Assembly (NCBI RefSeq): GCF_004343705.1
Contig: NZ_SKFH01000030.1
Span: 1 to 45,704 of the forward strand
Direction of reading: 5' to 3'
From: Flaviaesturariibacter aridisoli
GTDB taxonomy: Bacteria; Bacteroidota; Bacteroidia; Chitinophagales; Chitinophagaceae
Length of the DNA: 45,704 nucleotides
Shown piece by piece: positions 7,646 through 17,637 of the stretch (positions are counted from its first letter, which is position 1; each line of letters starts with the position of its first letter). The translations under genes and the position numbers were made by a program. Below the pieces are notes generated by a model, which saw only the letters and a program-made list of their open reading frames with translations, was not told where the DNA came from and searched no databases.

Positions 7646-9850
7646 GGAGCGCGGCTGCAGGAACTTTCTTAACAACGGCAGCACGGCACTCTGCGCCCAG
7701 AGGTTGTACCGGGCGGCCGTTTTGTTTTTCCCTACACGGATGGTTACGGCTTTGTCGCGCAATACGCGGAACATATCCTCGTCGGTGGTGTCGTCGCCGA
7801 TACACAGCATGAAGTCGGGGGCGAAATGGTCCAGCACCTTTTGCGAAGCCGTTCCCTTGTCGATGCCGATAAGCCGCACCTCCAGCACTTTATTCCCATC
7901 GATCACCTGCAGCGCTGTGTTGGTGGTCAGCTGCAGCAGGCTGTTGCGCAGCTCGCGCGAACGGCTGAAGCCCAGGTCGGGGTGCGTGTTGCGGTAGTGC
8001 CAGGCGAGCGTGTTGTGCTTTTCTTCAATGAACGAGCCCACGCAACGCGTGACGAACAGTTCCATCAGCGGGCGGATCTCCCCTTTCCATTCCGGCGACA
8101 TTGAGACCTGCGATTGCCAATCGGCGTCACCCCGGTAGCGGATGTAGGCGCCGTGTTCGGCTACAAGTCCCAGCGGCAGCTTGCCCAGCCAGCCATGCAG
8201 CGTTTCCGGGTCGCGGCCGGAGATGATCACTACTTCGGTGTTCGGCAGGTTACCCAGCTCTTCGAGCAACTGCAATACTTCCTTGCTCGGAACGGCCATC
8301 GAAGGCAGCTTGGCATAAGGGGCCAGCGTTCCGTCGTAATCCAGCAGGATGCAGCGCTTCGACGCGGCGCCGAATTCTTCCAGCAGCAATTGCGTTGTCG
8401 GTCCATCGAGGAAGTTGGACTGTTCCTGCTCCTGTTCTTTCTTTACTTCAAATAAGCTTTCAAGGTTATCGTCGATCCAGTGCTGCACGTCGTAAGCGGC
8501 GAGGCGCCGCTGCATAAAGCTCAGGCGGTTGCGCTGCTCGGTGAGCGGCATCGTCAGCGCCAGATGAATGGCTTCGGCCACCTCGGTGGTATCGGTGGGA
8601 TTCACCAGCACCGCTTCACTCAGCTCGGAAGCGGCCCCGGTGAGCTCGCTCAGGATCAACACTCCCTTGTCGAGGCAGGAGGCGACGTATTCCTTCGCCA
8701 CGAGGTTCATACCGTCACGCAGCGGGGTGATGAGCGCCACGTCGGCCGATTGGTACAGGGCGCACAACTCCTCGAAGCTGAGGTGGTTATAACGGTACAT
8801 CAGCGGCTGCCAGTGCAAGGAGGAAAAAGTCCCGTTGATGGTACTCACCTGCTGTTCGATCTGGCGACGCATTTCCGCATACGAGGCAATGTTGGCGCGC
8901 GAGGGGATGATGTTGAAAATGAACACCACCTTGCCGTGCCATTCAGGATAGCGCTGCAGGAATTCGTGAAAGCCTTCGAGCCGGTAGCTGAGGCCCTTGG
9001 TATAATCAAGTCGGTCTATCGAAAAAATGATCTTCTGCCCCCGGAACTTTTCCTCCAGCCCCGTAGAAATACGGGTGGACAGCTCGTTGAGCAGGGCATC
9101 GCGGAACTTCTGGTAGTCGATCCCGATCGGGAACATGTCCACCCGAATAAGCCGGTTGTCGTAGTACAGTACATTGAACTGGTTTTCGAGCTTCAACACC
9201 ATTTTGGCTGACTGGATGAAATGCTGCACGTAATCGTAGGTATGAAATCCCAGCAGGTCGGCGCCAAGAAGGCCCTGCAGCAGCAGTGTCTTCCAGGCCG
9301 TGGGCAGCAGGCGGAAGATCTCGTAGGACGGAAACGGGATGTGCAGGAAAAAGCCAATCGTGGCATCGTTGAGGCGGCGGCGCAACAGTTGCGGCAGCAG
9401 CATCAGCTGGTAGTCGTGCACCCACACCACGTCGCCGGGACGGTAGATTTCCGCGATCCGTTCGGCAAAGAGCGCATTCACCTGCAGGTAAGCGTCGAAA
9501 TCGTCGCCGTGGAACTCTGCCAGCTGCGGAAAATAGTGAAACAACGGCCAGAGCGTGGCATTCGAAAAGCCGTTGTAATAGCGGTCGTATTGTTCCCTGG
9601 GCGGAAACACGGCCTCGATGCCGAATCCAGGCGGGAAGGCGCCTTTATCGGTCGCTTCCTGCCAGTCGGCGCGTGCGGCATCTACACTTCCCACCCAAAT
9701 ACGGGCATCGAAATCCCGGTGCTCTTCCTTCTCGAAAAAACTTTTGATCGCCGATACCAGTCCGCCTGAGCTCTGGCGAACCTGCAGCCGGCCCTCTACG
9801 CGTTCCAACGAATAGGGCAGCCGGTTGGAAACCACAATCAGTCTTGCCAT
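7625..9850 (-). CDS. otsAB: Bifunctional trehalose-6-phosphate synthase/phosphatase
   Basis: A 741-residue fusion. Residues 1 to about 470 are a GT20 trehalose-6-phosphate synthase, with VWVHDYQLMLLPQLLR, HIPFPSYEIFR, GFHTYDYVQHF and DRLDYTKG (about 279-286). Residues about 490-741 are a HAD-type trehalose phosphatase, with LDYDGTLAPY (Asp504 and Asp506), VVIISGRD and GDDTTDEDMF. Together they turn UDP-glucose and glucose-6-phosphate into trehalose. The start MARLIVVSNRLPYS is the family start; an upstream Met 11 codons earlier is less likely. The leader has a possible -7 element (TAATTTTTGG on the coding strand). The stop lies inside the end of the opposing treS gene. The same domain fusion is known in other Bacteroidota. 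Confidence 0.93.
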   Translation of the reverse strand: MARLIVVSNRLPYSLERVEGRLQVRQSSGGLVSAIKSFFEKEEHRDFDARIWVGSVDAARADWQEATDKGAFPPGFGIEAVFPPREQYDRYYNGFSNATLWPLFHYFPQLAEFHGDDFDAYLQVNALFAERIAEIYRPGDVVWVHDYQLMLLPQLLRRRLNDATIGFFLHIPFPSYEIFRLLPTAWKTLLLQGLLGADLLGFHTYDYVQHFIQSAKMVLKLENQFNVLYYDNRLIRVDMFPIGIDYQKFRDALLNELSTRISTGLEEKFRGQKIIFSIDRLDYTKGLSYRLEGFHEFLQRYPEWHGKVVFIFNIIPSRANIASYAEMRRQIEQQVSTINGTFSSLHWQPLMYRYNHLSFEELCALYQSADVALITPLRDGMNLVAKEYVASCLDKGVLILSELTGAASELSEAVLVNPTDTTEVAEAIHLALTMPLTEQRNRLSFMQRRLAAYDVQHWIDDNLESLFEVKKEQEQEQSNFLDGPTTQLLLEEFGAASKRCILLDYDGTLAPYAKLPSMAVPSKEVLQLLEELGNLPNTEVVIISGRDPETLHGWLGKLPLGLVAEHGAYIRYRGDADWQSQVSMSPEWKGEIRPLMELFVTRCVGSFIEEKHNTLAWHYRNTHPDLGFSRSRELRNSLLQLTTNTALQVIDGNKVLEVRLIGIDKGTASQKVLDHFAPDFMLCIGDDTTDEDMFRVLRDKAVTIRVGKNKTAARYNLWAQSAVLPLLRKFLQPRSSAVTDR

Positions 9851-10002
9851 GCCAAAGCTCGTCCAAAAATTACGCCACCGCACCTGGCGCCGGGCAATGC
9901 TAAACCGGTATGGCCCGCTCCGTCTTTTTTTGCAGAAACGTATGAAAACGACCGATTCGCTGACGCTGATGGTTGCTTTCGGACCCTCAGGCGCTCCGCG
10001 GC

Positions 10003-10487
10003 CTACCCCTTCTGGGCAGGCTTCCGGGGCCGTGTACGGAGCATGCGAAACAGCAGCAGCAGCGTCGGCGCCAGCAACACCAGCGTGATAAACGGCACCA
10101 ACCCTCCTGGTTCTGTGCTGGCCTTTCCCAAGGCTGCCTGCAGACTGTAAAAAATGCCGAGCGCCATCACCAGCACGATCGCGAAACGTAACTGCAGGAA
10201 GAATGCGCGGAGTAATCCCAGGTTTGCCTGCCGGTCGCCGGTGCCGGCTTTTTGCGGCAGCCGATCGGCATAGCGGTACAACAACGAAAAGAGGCCATAG
10301 AGCGCGCTGGCCAGCACGGGCAGCACCCAGATGCCCGCCTTTGGCGCCCAGTTGTCGGGCTTCCCGGCACCATCGAAATGTATCGGGATCGTTGTTGGCA
10401 GCGACTCAAAGCTGCGGATGACCATCAGCCAGCAAAAAAGGAGCAGGCCGCCCGAAAGCCAGCCCAATAAACGCGTGGATGCCGCCA

Positions 10488-10488
<1 letters not shown>
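10003..10488 (-). CDS. DUF1648-type small membrane protein
   Basis: A 161-residue protein with four predicted membrane segments. The first segment is followed by LPTTIPIHFDGAGKPDNW, the signature of DUF1648 (IHF-x-G-x-PD-x-W). Function is unknown; related domains occur in SdpI-like immunity proteins. Its ATG shares one base with the stop of hutU (TGATG), so it is almost certainly translated with hutU. No histidine-related role is obvious. The C-terminus is rich in Arg and Lys. Confidence 0.75.
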
Positions 10489-12170
<1,682 letters not shown>

Positions 12171-12218
12171 AGAGCAAGCATTTAATTAAGTGCTGAAGTT
12201 TCCGATAGTCCTGATTGT

Positions 12219-12285
12219 TTTTGGGTTCGGGCTCCCCGTAGAGCCCAACATTTAGAACCCTAAAAACTTTAAGAACCTTAAAAAC
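12219..12285 (-). repeat. Hairpin and iterated AAGGTTCTTAAAG words after the hutH stop
   Basis: On the coding strand of hutH the stop is followed within a few bases by two imperfect copies of an AGGTTTTTAAGGTTCT-type word. After that comes a hairpin with a 6-bp stem (12229-12234 with 12241-12246, GGGCTC/GAGCCC). GTTTTTGGGTTC at 12217-12228 is also nearly the reverse complement of bases inside the iterated stretch, so a longer imperfect inverted repeat is possible. It lies between hutH and hutU and could cause partial termination or protect RNA ends. Confidence 0.5.
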
Positions 12286-13851
12286 CTATTTCAAAGTAAA
12301 GTTATCGAAGCCTTTATTCAGGTGAACTTCCTGGGCGCGGGCGCATTCATTCACATGAGAAACAAGGCTGCCGTCCGCAACGATGCGGTGGGCCTTCTGA
12401 ATATCGTCGGCGAAGATGCGGTCTTCCTCGGCGAAGCCCACGGTGCGCCGCAGGTAGTCGTGCGCACATTCGAGCAGGACGCTGCTTTTCAGTGGCCGGC
12501 GAAACTCGATCGCCTGGGCCGCGCTCACCAGTTCAATGGCAAGAATATATTCGAGGTTATCGAGCACTTTGCCCAGCTTGCGTCCGCTGATGGAGCCCAT
12601 GCTCACATGGTCTTCCTGCCCGAGCGAAGTTGGTATACTGTCGGCCGAGGCGGGGAAGCAAAGGGTCTTGTTTTCGGTTACCAACGCTGCGGTGGTATAC
12701 TGCGGTATCATGAAGCCGCTGTTGAGGCCTACGTTCTTCATCAACAGCAGCGGCAGGCCCCACTTGCCCTCAAGCAGCAGGTAGCAGCGGCGGTCGGAGA
12801 TGTTGCCGATCTCGGCGGCGGCGAAGCAGGCGTAGTCGAGCGGCAGCGCCAGCGGTTGCCCGTGGAAGTTACCACCGCTGATGGTATCGTCTTTTCCCAG
12901 CACGATCGGGTTGTCGGTCACTGAGTTGGCTTCGATCGTGGTGAGGTCTTTCAGGTGTAGCCAGGCATTGCGCGAAGCGCCGTGTACCTGCGGCATGCAG
13001 CGTAGCGAATAGGGATCCTGCACACGGCCGCAATCCACGTGGCTTTGCATAATGTCCGATCCGCCGAGGAGACCGCGGAGGCGTTGCGCCACCAGCAGAT
13101 TGCCGGCATACGGGCGCAACCGGTGCAGGCGTTCATCGAACGGCGCCTTCGTGCCGGTCAGCGCTTCCAAACTCATCGCACCAATGATGTCGGCGGCTTC
13201 CAGGCAATTGTGCAGGCGCTGTACGCCCTTAAGCGCAAAGGCCAGGATAAACTGTGTGCCGTTGATAAGGGCAAGACCTTCTTTGGGGCCGAGCGCGATG
13301 GGCTCGAGGCCTTCGGCCTGCAACACTTCCGCCGACGGCTTGCGCACACCTTTATGATACACCTCGCCGAGGCCGATCAGCGGGAGGCATAGGTGCGCCA
13401 GCGGGGCCAGGTCGCCGGAAGCACCCACCGATCCTTTTTCGGGCACCACCGGGATGACGTCGTTTTCGATATGCCAGATGATGCGCTCGAGCGTGCTGAG
13501 CTGCACGCCCGAAAAGCCCTGCACGAGGGCCTGCACCTTGCAGATGAGCATCAGCTTGGCCACTTCGGCGGGAATGGGATCGCCCACGCCCACGCTGTGG
13601 CTTTGCAGGATCTTATGCTGCAGCAGGCGTGTGTCTTCTTCGTTGATGGCCGTATCGGCGAGGATGCCAAAGCCGGTGTTGATGCCGTAAACGGTGCGGC
13701 CTTCGCGCACGATGGCCTGCACGTCGTTCTGACTTTGCAGTACCCGCCGCGTGGCTGCTTCGTCCAATCGGCCGATAGAGTGGCCTGCGGCCAGCGAAAG
13801 AGCGCTTTCGACGCTTAAAGCGTCCGTTCCGTAGAAAAATGGAGTTCTCAT
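12286..13851 (-). CDS. hutH: Histidine ammonia-lyase
   Basis: A 521-residue lyase that removes ammonia from histidine to give urocanate, the first step of the pathway. The autocatalytic MIO cofactor triad Ala-Ser-Gly is at residues 144-146 within GSVGASGDLAPLAHL. Other signatures include YGINTGFG near 55-62 and the long helical core. It is the first gene of the minus-strand set hutH-hutU-DUF1648. A reasonable promoter lies 13 bp upstream. The start MRTPFFYGTD fits the family. Confidence 0.95.
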   Translation of the reverse strand: MRTPFFYGTDALSVESALSLAAGHSIGRLDEAATRRVLQSQNDVQAIVREGRTVYGINTGFGILADTAINEEDTRLLQHKILQSHSVGVGDPIPAEVAKLMLICKVQALVQGFSGVQLSTLERIIWHIENDVIPVVPEKGSVGASGDLAPLAHLCLPLIGLGEVYHKGVRKPSAEVLQAEGLEPIALGPKEGLALINGTQFILAFALKGVQRLHNCLEAADIIGAMSLEALTGTKAPFDERLHRLRPYAGNLLVAQRLRGLLGGSDIMQSHVDCGRVQDPYSLRCMPQVHGASRNAWLHLKDLTTIEANSVTDNPIVLGKDDTISGGNFHGQPLALPLDYACFAAAEIGNISDRRCYLLLEGKWGLPLLLMKNVGLNSGFMIPQYTTAALVTENKTLCFPASADSIPTSLGQEDHVSMGSISGRKLGKVLDNLEYILAIELVSAAQAIEFRRPLKSSVLLECAHDYLRRTVGFAEEDRIFADDIQKAHRIVADGSLVSHVNECARAQEVHLNKGFDNFTLK

Positions 13852-13863
13852 AACAGTGGGTAG

Positions 13864-13892
13864 CGAAAATAACGTTTAACTTAGAGCGACAA
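13864..13892 (-). promoter_or_regulatory. Candidate Bacteroidota promoter of hutH
   Basis: On the minus strand TTG at 13892-13890 is followed after 18 bases by TATTTTCG at 13871-13864, close to the Bacteroidota -33 TTTG / -7 TAnnTTTG pattern. The hutH ATG begins 13 bases further on, giving a very short leader. Confidence 0.4.
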
Positions 13893-13915
13893 GCTTTTAC
13901 CACATAATCCGCCCT

Positions 13916-14446
13916 ATGAGCAACCTGTTTACCGCACTTACGTCGGCTCTTTTCGGCCGCTTTGCCCCGCAGAACGATACACCCCGCCGCTTCCGCTGCA
14001 GCAGCAACGGCGCCACTCTTCAATTCTATAAAGCGCCTTTTGTGCACCAGTCGTACGACGCGGAAGGTAATGAGCTGTTTACGGGCCAAAGCATCGATGG
14101 CAAGGCTACGTACGGCTTCGTCACCTGCCGCCTGGCCTGCCCCCTTTCGGACCGGATGCTGGCCGAGCAACGCCTCTTCCTTTTTATGGAGCACCTGCAC
14201 CCGCACTACGGCATCGAATGCACCACCGGCCTCGATACGGGCCTGGAGCACCGCGCCTGTCGCGACGCCGTCGGGATGAGCGAATACTGGCAGGATGCGG
14301 ATGGAAAAGACTGGAAAGTCATGGGCTGGACCGACGGCACGCTGGTGACGGTCCTTTATATCCGCAACATCTCCATAACCGACTTCCGCCGCCAGGACGC
14401 TTTCTTCGAATCTTTCCGCTTCGCCCCCGCCCGAAAGTTGGCATAA
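13916..14446 (+). CDS. Hypothetical protein
   Basis: A 176-residue protein that I do not recognise. It has no signal peptide or membrane segment. The middle carries aromatic and acidic stretches (SEYWQDADGKDWKVMGW), a composition seen in small alpha/beta proteins. It contains several cysteines (CSS, CRLAC, ECTTG, RACRD) without a clear metal pattern. It is divergent from hutH across a 64-bp gap and is followed by a tRNA gene. Codon use looks like that of its neighbours, so it is probably a real gene. Confidence 0.6.
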   Translation: MSNLFTALTSALFGRFAPQNDTPRRFRCSSNGATLQFYKAPFVHQSYDAEGNELFTGQSIDGKATYGFVTCRLACPLSDRMLAEQRLFLFMEHLHPHYGIECTTGLDTGLEHRACRDAVGMSEYWQDADGKDWKVMGWTDGTLVTVLYIRNISITDFRRQDAFFESFRFAPARKLA

Positions 14447-14467
14447 TGGCGTCGTAGCCTATCTTTG
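14438..14467 (+). promoter_or_regulatory. Promoter of the tRNA-Arg gene
   Basis: TTG at 14438-14440, a 19-base spacer, then TATCTTTG at 14460-14467, an exact TAnnTTTG -7 box. The -33 part overlaps the end of the preceding gene. Transcription would begin about 30 bases before the tRNA. Confidence 0.6.
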
Positions 14468-14505
14468 CTGCCTTTCGGCAGGAATGTGCGCATTCTTGCC
14501 GTTTG

Positions 14506-14577
14506 GGCTCCATAGCTCAATGGATAGAGCGCCTGCCTTCTAAGCTGGTGATCTAGGTTCGATTCCTAGTGGGGCTA
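14506..14577 (+). tRNA. tRNA-Arg (anticodon TCT)
   Basis: A complete 72-nt cloverleaf can be folded. The acceptor arm is GGCTCCA with TGGGGCT (two G-U-type pairs). The D arm is GCTC/GAGC. The anticodon arm is CCTGC/GCTGG with one T-T mismatch and loop CTTCTAA, giving anticodon TCT. The T arm is CTAGG/CCTAG with loop TTCGATT. The discriminator base is A and CCA is not encoded. It has its own promoter upstream and a hairpin terminator downstream. Confidence 0.93.
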
Positions 14578-14593
14578 CGACCAATAGAATTAC

Positions 14594-14619
14594 CCCGGCC
14601 AACGCGCCGGGTTTTTTTT
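14594..14619 (+). terminator. Rho-independent terminator after tRNA-Arg
   Basis: A 6-bp stem (CCCGGC 14594-14599 with GCCGGG 14606-14611) and a 6-base loop, followed by eight T bases. Confidence 0.85.
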
Positions 14620-14658
14620 GTGCTATATTGTAGGATAACTGCCCACAAAACATTCCAC

Positions 14659-15042
14659 ATGAGTCCTTCCAAAATCTATTACGTCGAAGACGATATCGAT
14701 GATGCGCAGCTGCTCTCCGAGGTCTTTTCTGAAAAGGGCTATGAGATACGCATCTTCCCCGACCCGGTGGAACTCTTTCACCAGCTGCATGCCGACGAGC
14801 TCCTGCCAACGCTGATCATACTCGACCTCAACCTGCCCCGGATGACCGGTGCCGAAGCATTACGTTTGCTGAGCCAGGAGCCGAAATTTTACCGCATCCC
14901 GGTCGCCATTCTTTCTACCAGTCCCCGCTCGGGCCAAAGCGTGGACGAGAAACAATTGTATTTTATGAAACCCGCGGAATACGGCGATTATGGCGCAATC
15001 GTGTCGCGCCTGCTGGCCTACGCGGGTCATGTTCCTTCGTGA
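14659..15042 (+). CDS. Single-domain response regulator
   Basis: A 127-residue stand-alone receiver domain. Residues visible are the acidic cluster Glu10-Asp11-Asp12, the phospho-acceptor Asp56 in LDLNLPRM, the Ser/Thr switch in ILSTS (84-88) and the conserved Lys104 in FMKPAEYGDY. There is no output domain, so it should act by protein contact in a two-component or phosphorelay system. No histidine kinase is nearby. The start MSPSKIYYVEDD was chosen because an upstream in-frame stretch would run through the tRNA terminator. This receiver type is common in Bacteroidota. Confidence 0.88.
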   Translation: MSPSKIYYVEDDIDDAQLLSEVFSEKGYEIRIFPDPVELFHQLHADELLPTLIILDLNLPRMTGAEALRLLSQEPKFYRIPVAILSTSPRSGQSVDEKQLYFMKPAEYGDYGAIVSRLLAYAGHVPS

Positions 15043-15047
15043 TCCGT

Positions 15048-15812
15048 TCAGCCGAGCAGCTGGAGCGCTTTCAGTGTCAGCAGCCCCGTGCCCAACGCCA
15101 GCAAAACGCTGCTGAGTGTGCCGATGAGCAGGTATTCGGTCTTCGCCTCCGTGCGCTGCGAATCGGAAAAGCGGATGATGCTCTTCGCCGCCAGCAATAA
15201 TCCAAAGGCTTCGTATTGCCCTTTCAGTACAAGGATCAGGATGATCACGCGCTCCGCCATTCCGATCCAGGAGCCTGCCGTGGCCAGCGAGTCGTCACTG
15301 ACCGCTTTCGCGCCGAATGGATCTTCCGTATTTTTTGCGGGCACCACCTCCATCGTCAGGCGGGCACGCCACTTTGCTGTGAACAGGCCGATAAAAATAC
15401 CTAAAGGTTTTGTGACGAATACAAAAGCAGTAAGCAGCACAACGTTGCGGGTCGACAGTATCCGGTCCCAGTCGGGCAGCAGTGAGCCTTTGTAATTCCA
15501 CACCGCGAACCAGCAACCGACAAGCACGAGCAGGTGCGCCAGTTGGTCGGCGAGGAAATAGCCGATCTTTTCGGGCAGGTAGGATTTGATGCCGTCGATA
15601 GCGGTATGCGACAGTAGGATTACGGGTGCTACCCACCAGGGATTGAACCCGATGAGCAGCCCGGCGACCGCGGCCGTTACCAGTCCGTGCGCATAGAGTT
15701 GCGGCGCACGGAAATGCATCCGGCTTCGTGCGGCGATCCAGCTTTTGGGCTGAAGCAGGAAATCGGTGAGCAGGTGGGCGAGCAGCAACTTGCAGAGCCA
15801 GGTAAGTTCCAT
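15048..15812 (-). CDS. DUF3307 membrane protein
   Basis: A 254-residue protein with several hydrophobic segments. It opens with LLLAHLLTDFLLQPKSW, and later has LLSHTAIDGIKSYL, the two histidine/aspartate motifs of DUF3307 membrane proteins. Function is unknown. It begins four bases after the stop of the SatD-like gene, and the same pairing is known in other genomes, which suggests one functional unit. The start MELTWLCKLL places the family motif near the N-terminus; an upstream Met was rejected. Confidence 0.8.
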   Translation of the reverse strand: MELTWLCKLLLAHLLTDFLLQPKSWIAARSRMHFRAPQLYAHGLVTAAVAGLLIGFNPWWVAPVILLSHTAIDGIKSYLPEKIGYFLADQLAHLLVLVGCWFAVWNYKGSLLPDWDRILSTRNVVLLTAFVFVTKPLGIFIGLFTAKWRARLTMEVVPAKNTEDPFGAKAVSDDSLATAGSWIGMAERVIILILVLKGQYEAFGLLLAAKSIIRFSDSQRTEAKTEYLLIGTLSSVLLALGTGLLTLKALQLLG

Positions 15813-15816
15813 ACGA

Positions 15817-16422
15817 TCAGTTTTTGAGCGAAGCGCAGAGCGCCTCGTATTCGGAAAGCAGGTATTCGATCTCCGTCCAGCCGGCCGATTGCGCATGGCT
15901 GCTGACGGTTGCTTGCGTCACATGCAGGGTTGCGGCGGCCTCGGTTTGCGTGCGCCCCGACAGCAGCTCGAATACGACGGAAGCCTGCTTGGCGGTCAGT
16001 TGGCGGAACAGCCGGTCGGCATAAGCGGCCAGGAGCCGTAGCGCCGTGTTGTGCTCTTCCACGGCGCTCACAATGGCCAGGCGCCGCTCCTCGCCGAGGT
16101 TGTCGAACGCGCGACCTGAGAGCACAAAAGCTTCGTCGGAAGCGGTTGCCAGCCGGCCGGCGGCGCCAGCCACCCGACCGAGCCCAATGCTGCAGCGTAC
16201 GTCGTGCGAGATGCCAAGCCCCCGCGCGAGGCTGCGCGCCTGCAACGCGGCGCGTAGGGCTTCGCCCGGTTTCGCGATCAGTGCCTGGAAGGAGTCGCCG
16301 CGGTAAAACTCGAGGCGTTGCTTGTCGAAGATTACCTCCAGCGTGCGCCGCAGTTCCGACGACTGGTCGGGCGGTAGTTGCGTGGAATTGACGATGTCGG
16401 CGGTGAGAACGGCTGCGGTCAT
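15817..16422 (-). CDS. SatD-family protein with C-terminal helix-turn-helix
   Basis: A 201-residue protein. The N-terminal half begins with AAVLTADIVNSTQL and contains FYRGDSFQALI, features shared with SatD and distantly with class III nucleotidyl cyclase folds. The C-terminal 60 residues look like a helix-turn-helix (TEAAATLHVTQATVSSHAQS). SatD was named for an acid-tolerance gene in Streptococcus mutans; its biochemical role is not settled. The start MTAAVLTADI avoids an upstream extension that would cover the promoter. The intergenic region holds repeated GTCTATA sites that this protein might bind (inference). Confidence 0.75.
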   Translation of the reverse strand: MTAAVLTADIVNSTQLPPDQSSELRRTLEVIFDKQRLEFYRGDSFQALIAKPGEALRAALQARSLARGLGISHDVRCSIGLGRVAGAAGRLATASDEAFVLSGRAFDNLGEERRLAIVSAVEEHNTALRLLAAYADRLFRQLTAKQASVVFELLSGRTQTEAAATLHVTQATVSSHAQSAGWTEIEYLLSEYEALCASLKN

Positions 16423-16472
16423 AAAAGTCTTATAGATCAAAAAGGCTATAAAAAGGCAATATAGGTTTTTTT

Positions 16473-16508
16473 GTCTATAATCTGAACCTATAGACAATAG
16501 CGTCTATA
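16473..16508. promoter_or_regulatory. Three GTCTATA heptamers in the satD-like/winged-helix divergent region
   Basis: GTCTATA lies at 16473-16479, its exact reverse complement TATAGAC at 16489-16495, and GTCTATA again at 16502-16508. The spacers are 9 and 6 bases. Weaker relatives occur at 16431 (TATAGAT), 16444 (GGCTATA) and 16459 (ATATAGG). The arrangement lies between the two divergent starts (16422 and 16525) and looks like a multi-site operator. Confidence 0.55.
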
Positions 16509-16524
16509 CTCCGTATTTTCGGCC

Positions 16525-17589
16525 ATGCCTGTTTCCAGCTTGTCCCAACAACGACTGACTTCCTTACACCTGCTCCAAAGCGTTGCGTCCGGACCGGCTG
16601 AGCTTGTCAGCAGCCTGGCAGCGCTGCAGGCGCAGGACTATGCGATGTCGCTCTGGGCCGTGGGAAGGCGTACCGGGAACACGCGTGCGCAGGTCGAAGC
16701 CGCACTGGATGCGGGTCAGATCATCCGCACCCATCTCCTGCGGCCGACCTGGCACTTAGTGGCCGCCGCGGACCTTCGCTGGCTCCTTCGCCTCAGCGGG
16801 CCGGTAGTGTTGCGCGCCATTACTGCTACAGGGCGACAGTTTGGCCTGGAAGCAACACAAGTGCGCCGGGCTGCGAACATTTTTGAACGGGAACTGGCCG
16901 GCAACGCGCTCACCCGCGAGGAGCTGCGCATCCACCTCACGGCGGCCCGTATTTCTACGGACGAACACCGGATGGCTCACCTTCTGATGCACGCCGAGCT
17001 GGAAGGGTTGATCTGCAGCGGCCCGCGCCGCGGGCGCCTCGGCACCTACATGCTGCTCGACGAGCGGGTGCCCGATGGAACGATCCGCTTTGGAGCCGAT
17101 GAGGCCTTAGCCGAGCTGGCGCGCCGTTTCTTCAAAACGCGCGGCCCGGCATCGGCGGCCGATTTCCAGTGGTGGAGCGGGCTACCCGCCGCATCAGTGC
17201 GCAAGGCCCTCCTATTCCTGGAAAAGGAGCTCGAACCATGGCCGGGCGGCAGTACCCCGCTTTACTGGATGCCCGCAGCGCCATTGCCGGCGTCCGCCCC
17301 GCTCCTGCTTCCTGCTTTCGACGAGTTTCTGATCTCCTACCGCGATCGCAGTGCCCAGCTCGACGACGCCCACCGCTCCCTGGCGCTGACGGTAAACGGC
17401 ATTTTCCGGCCGGTGGTCGTGGCCGATGGGCAGGTACGGGGCACCTGGAAGGCAGGCACCGGCCGAAGCGGTACGCAAGTAACCGTTCAATGGTTTCCGG
17501 GTGCGAAGCCGCCTGGCCAGCGGGCCCTGGCGGCGGCGCTTAAAGCCTACGCCGGTTTTCTCGAAAGACCCGTGGCGCTCATTCCATAA
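16525..17589 (+). CDS. Winged-helix DNA-binding protein, AlkZ/YcaQ-like (HTH_42)
   Basis: A 354-residue protein of the winged-helix family that includes the DNA glycosylases AlkZ and YcaQ. The key LQAQDYAMSLWAVG segment (QAQD at 35-38) matches the family's glutamine motif near the active site. RTHLLRPTWHLV and a C-terminal GTWKAG-type strand also fit. In known members the enzyme excises bulky or crosslinked bases; whether this one does so is inference. A TATTTTCG element ends only three bases before the ATG. The stop codon runs into a shared terminator. Confidence 0.8.
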   Translation: MPVSSLSQQRLTSLHLLQSVASGPAELVSSLAALQAQDYAMSLWAVGRRTGNTRAQVEAALDAGQIIRTHLLRPTWHLVAAADLRWLLRLSGPVVLRAITATGRQFGLEATQVRRAANIFERELAGNALTREELRIHLTAARISTDEHRMAHLLMHAELEGLICSGPRRGRLGTYMLLDERVPDGTIRFGADEALAELARRFFKTRGPASAADFQWWSGLPAASVRKALLFLEKELEPWPGGSTPLYWMPAAPLPASAPLLLPAFDEFLISYRDRSAQLDDAHRSLALTVNGIFRPVVVADGQVRGTWKAGTGRSGTQVTVQWFPGAKPPGQRALAAALKAYAGFLERPVALIP

Positions 17590-17625
17590 AAAAGCCCCTC
17601 GTCGATGACGAGGGGCTTTTTATTT
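17589..17625. terminator. Bidirectional terminator
   Basis: A perfect 15-bp stem (17589-17603 with 17607-17621) and a three-base GAT loop. A bases precede it and T bases follow it, so it serves both convergent genes. Its first base is the last base of the winged-helix gene's stop codon. Confidence 0.92.
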
Positions 17626-17637
17626 TCCAGAAGTAGC

